Positions 5,487 through 5,872 of a DNA stretch of 5,872 nt are shown one piece after another. The notes beneath the pieces were generated by a model. The model worked only from the letters and a program-made list of their open reading frames with translations. It was not told the DNA's origin and searched no databases. The DNA is taken from contig WRDE01000146.1 in NCBI GenBank assembly GCA_009783605.1, forward strand, positions 1-5,872. The letters are read 5' to 3'. Position 1 is the stretch's first letter; each line of letters opens with the position of its first letter. The translations under genes and the position numbers were made by a program. This DNA is from Oscillospiraceae bacterium. Lineage in GTDB: Bacteria > Bacillota > Clostridia > Oscillospirales > Acutalibacteraceae.

Positions 5487-5523
5487 GGATTGTTTGTCTA
5501 TAAAAACACAATGACTACAATCC
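5487..5523. repeat. GGATTGT / ACAATCC inverted repeat
   Basis: GGATTGT (5487-5493) and ACAATCC (5517-5523) are exact 7-bp inverted copies 23 bases apart, just after the REP-like hairpin. They enclose the weaker candidate promoter of yfbR. The pair may belong to the same repeat element or be a binding site; the long loop makes it a poor hairpin. Confidence 0.4.
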
Positions 5524-5563
5524 ACCGGCGGCCGCAACAAATAAAAATTTTATCCCACCAGAT

Positions 5564-5598
5564 TAATTTTCAATTCTCAATTCTCAATTTTCAATTAA
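5564..5598. repeat. Five-unit heptamer tandem array before yfbR
   Basis: Five 7-bp units run in register: TAATTTT, CAATTCT, CAATTCT, CAATTTT and CAATTAA. The array ends two bases before the yfbR ribosome binding site. It shares unit length, phase pattern and the CAA-Y-T core with the array at 3564-3612 although the neighbouring genes are unrelated. A smaller echo, TAATTTT CAATTAT, occurs at 5417-5430. Confidence 0.8.
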
Positions 5599-5600
5599 AT

Positions 5601-5606
5601 AGGAGG
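5601..5606 (+). promoter_or_regulatory. Ribosome binding site supporting a GTG start of yfbR
   Basis: A perfect AGGAGG lies six bases before GTG at 5613. The next in-frame starts, ATG at residues 8 and 12, would remove conserved N-terminal residues, so GTG is preferred. Confidence 0.85.
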
Positions 5607-5612
5607 TGTCCT

Positions 5613-5872
5613 GTGGCTTATCATTTTTTCGCGATGCTGTCCCGTATGAAATATATCCAGCGCTGGTCGCTGATGCGCAATACCCGGCCGGAATCCGTCT
5701 GCGAGCACGCGTATGACGTGACGGTGCTGGCTCATGTGCTGGCGTTGCTGCATAACCGCCGGTTCGGCGGGTCGGCTGACGTGGGTCTGACCGTGTTGAT
5801 GGCGGCCTATCATGACGCGCCGGAGATTTTTACCGGCGATCTGCCGACTCCGGTAAAATATCACAATCCGGA
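5613..5872 (+). CDS. yfbR: YfbR-type HD-domain 5'-deoxynucleotidase, N-terminal part
   Basis: This is the first 86 codons of an HD-superfamily phosphohydrolase of the YfbR type, which removes phosphate from deoxyribonucleoside 5'-monophosphates in the cytoplasm and helps balance nucleotide pools. Signature residues are present: R17-W18 in the substrate-contact segment, H32 in CEHAYDV, the paired metal ligands H67-D68 in AAYHDAPE, E71, and D76 in TGDLPTPVKY (75-83). Each lies one position before the E. coli equivalent as I recall it (R18, W19, H33, H68, D69, E72, D77). The family is usually about 190-200 residues, so more than half, including the last metal-binding aspartate, lies beyond the right edge. 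The start is GTG with a perfect AGGAGG. The gene has no partner in the window. The exact substrate could differ, since HD proteins of this family vary. Confidence 0.9.
   Translation, partial: MAYHFFAMLSRMKYIQRWSLMRNTRPESVCEHAYDVTVLAHVLALLHNRRFGGSADVGLTVLMAAYHDAPEIFTGDLPTPVKYHNP

Larger units (their letters stand above)
5269..5612. other. Gene-free gap between the dockerin-like gene and yfbR
   Basis: These 344 bases hold no credible gene; the best short reading, from the ATG at 5453, is about 16 codons and runs through a palindrome. In order the gap contains a terminator, a 17-bp palindrome, a candidate promoter, a LexA-like sequence, a GC-rich REP-like hairpin, a GGATTGT/ACAATCC inverted repeat, a third GCGGCCGC octamer (5528-5535), an AT-rich stretch, a heptamer array, and the yfbR ribosome binding site. 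Confidence 0.7.

Noticed and set aside
5453..5503. Short plus-strand reading of about 16 codons from ATG at 5453
   Set aside because: No ribosome binding site, and it passes through the REP-like palindrome; coding is unlikely.
5595..5864. Minus-strand open frame of 89 codons at the right edge
   Set aside because: It is antisense to the YfbR N-terminus, which has all the family motifs and a perfect ribosome binding site.

Overview
The window looks like a chromosomal piece of a GC-rich, low-GC-ancestry Firmicute of the Clostridia, most likely an anaerobic gut or fibre-associated Oscillospiraceae/Ruminococcaceae relative. The grounds are AGGAGG-type ribosome binding sites, near-consensus sigma-A promoters with 17-bp spacers, GC-rich genes separated by AT-rich gaps, a type III glutamine synthetase, a PadR / DUF4097 membrane-protein module, and a secreted protein with a dockerin-like C-terminus. 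This assignment is inference from gene content; there is no rRNA or other marker in the window.

Layout, left to right. (1) 1-2028, minus strand: glnN, a type III glutamine synthetase, complete at its N-terminus and cut by the left edge a little before its natural C-terminus. (2) 2029-2138: a compact intergenic gap holding the glnN promoter and the terminator of the next operon, back to back. (3) 2139-3939, minus strand: a two-gene operon, a 108-residue PadR regulator followed by a 465-residue membrane protein (N-terminal HAAS/DUF1700-like helical segment, three membrane helices, C-terminal DUF4097 beta-repeat domain). The gap between them is filled by a 7-bp tandem repeat. (4) 3940-4263: divergent control region, with the padR promoter reading left and one or two promoters reading right; a perfect inverted repeat lies on the rightward -10 box. 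(5) 4264-5268, plus strand: a secreted, dockerin-like protein with an unrecognised aromatic-rich module, a Thr/Pro linker, and degenerate calcium loops; a strong hairpin terminator follows. (6) 5269-5612: a 344-base gap without a gene, holding the terminator, a perfect 17-bp palindrome, a candidate promoter flanked by LexA-like half-matches, a REP-like GC hairpin, and a second 7-bp tandem array. (7) 5613-5872, plus strand: the N-terminal 86 codons of a YfbR-type HD-domain 5'-deoxynucleotidase, cut by the right edge.

The genes do not form one pathway. glnN is nitrogen assimilation, padR-DUF4097 is a probable envelope-stress or surface-sensing cassette, the dockerin-like protein is extracellular, and yfbR is nucleotide-pool housekeeping. 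The most unusual signals are the related heptamer arrays (TTGACAG, TTGAGAG and TTGAGAA types on the minus strand) found in three different intergenic gaps, the calcium-loop decay in the dockerin-like domain, and the palindromes sitting on or near promoters. I found no convincing evidence for a wholly new multi-gene system.
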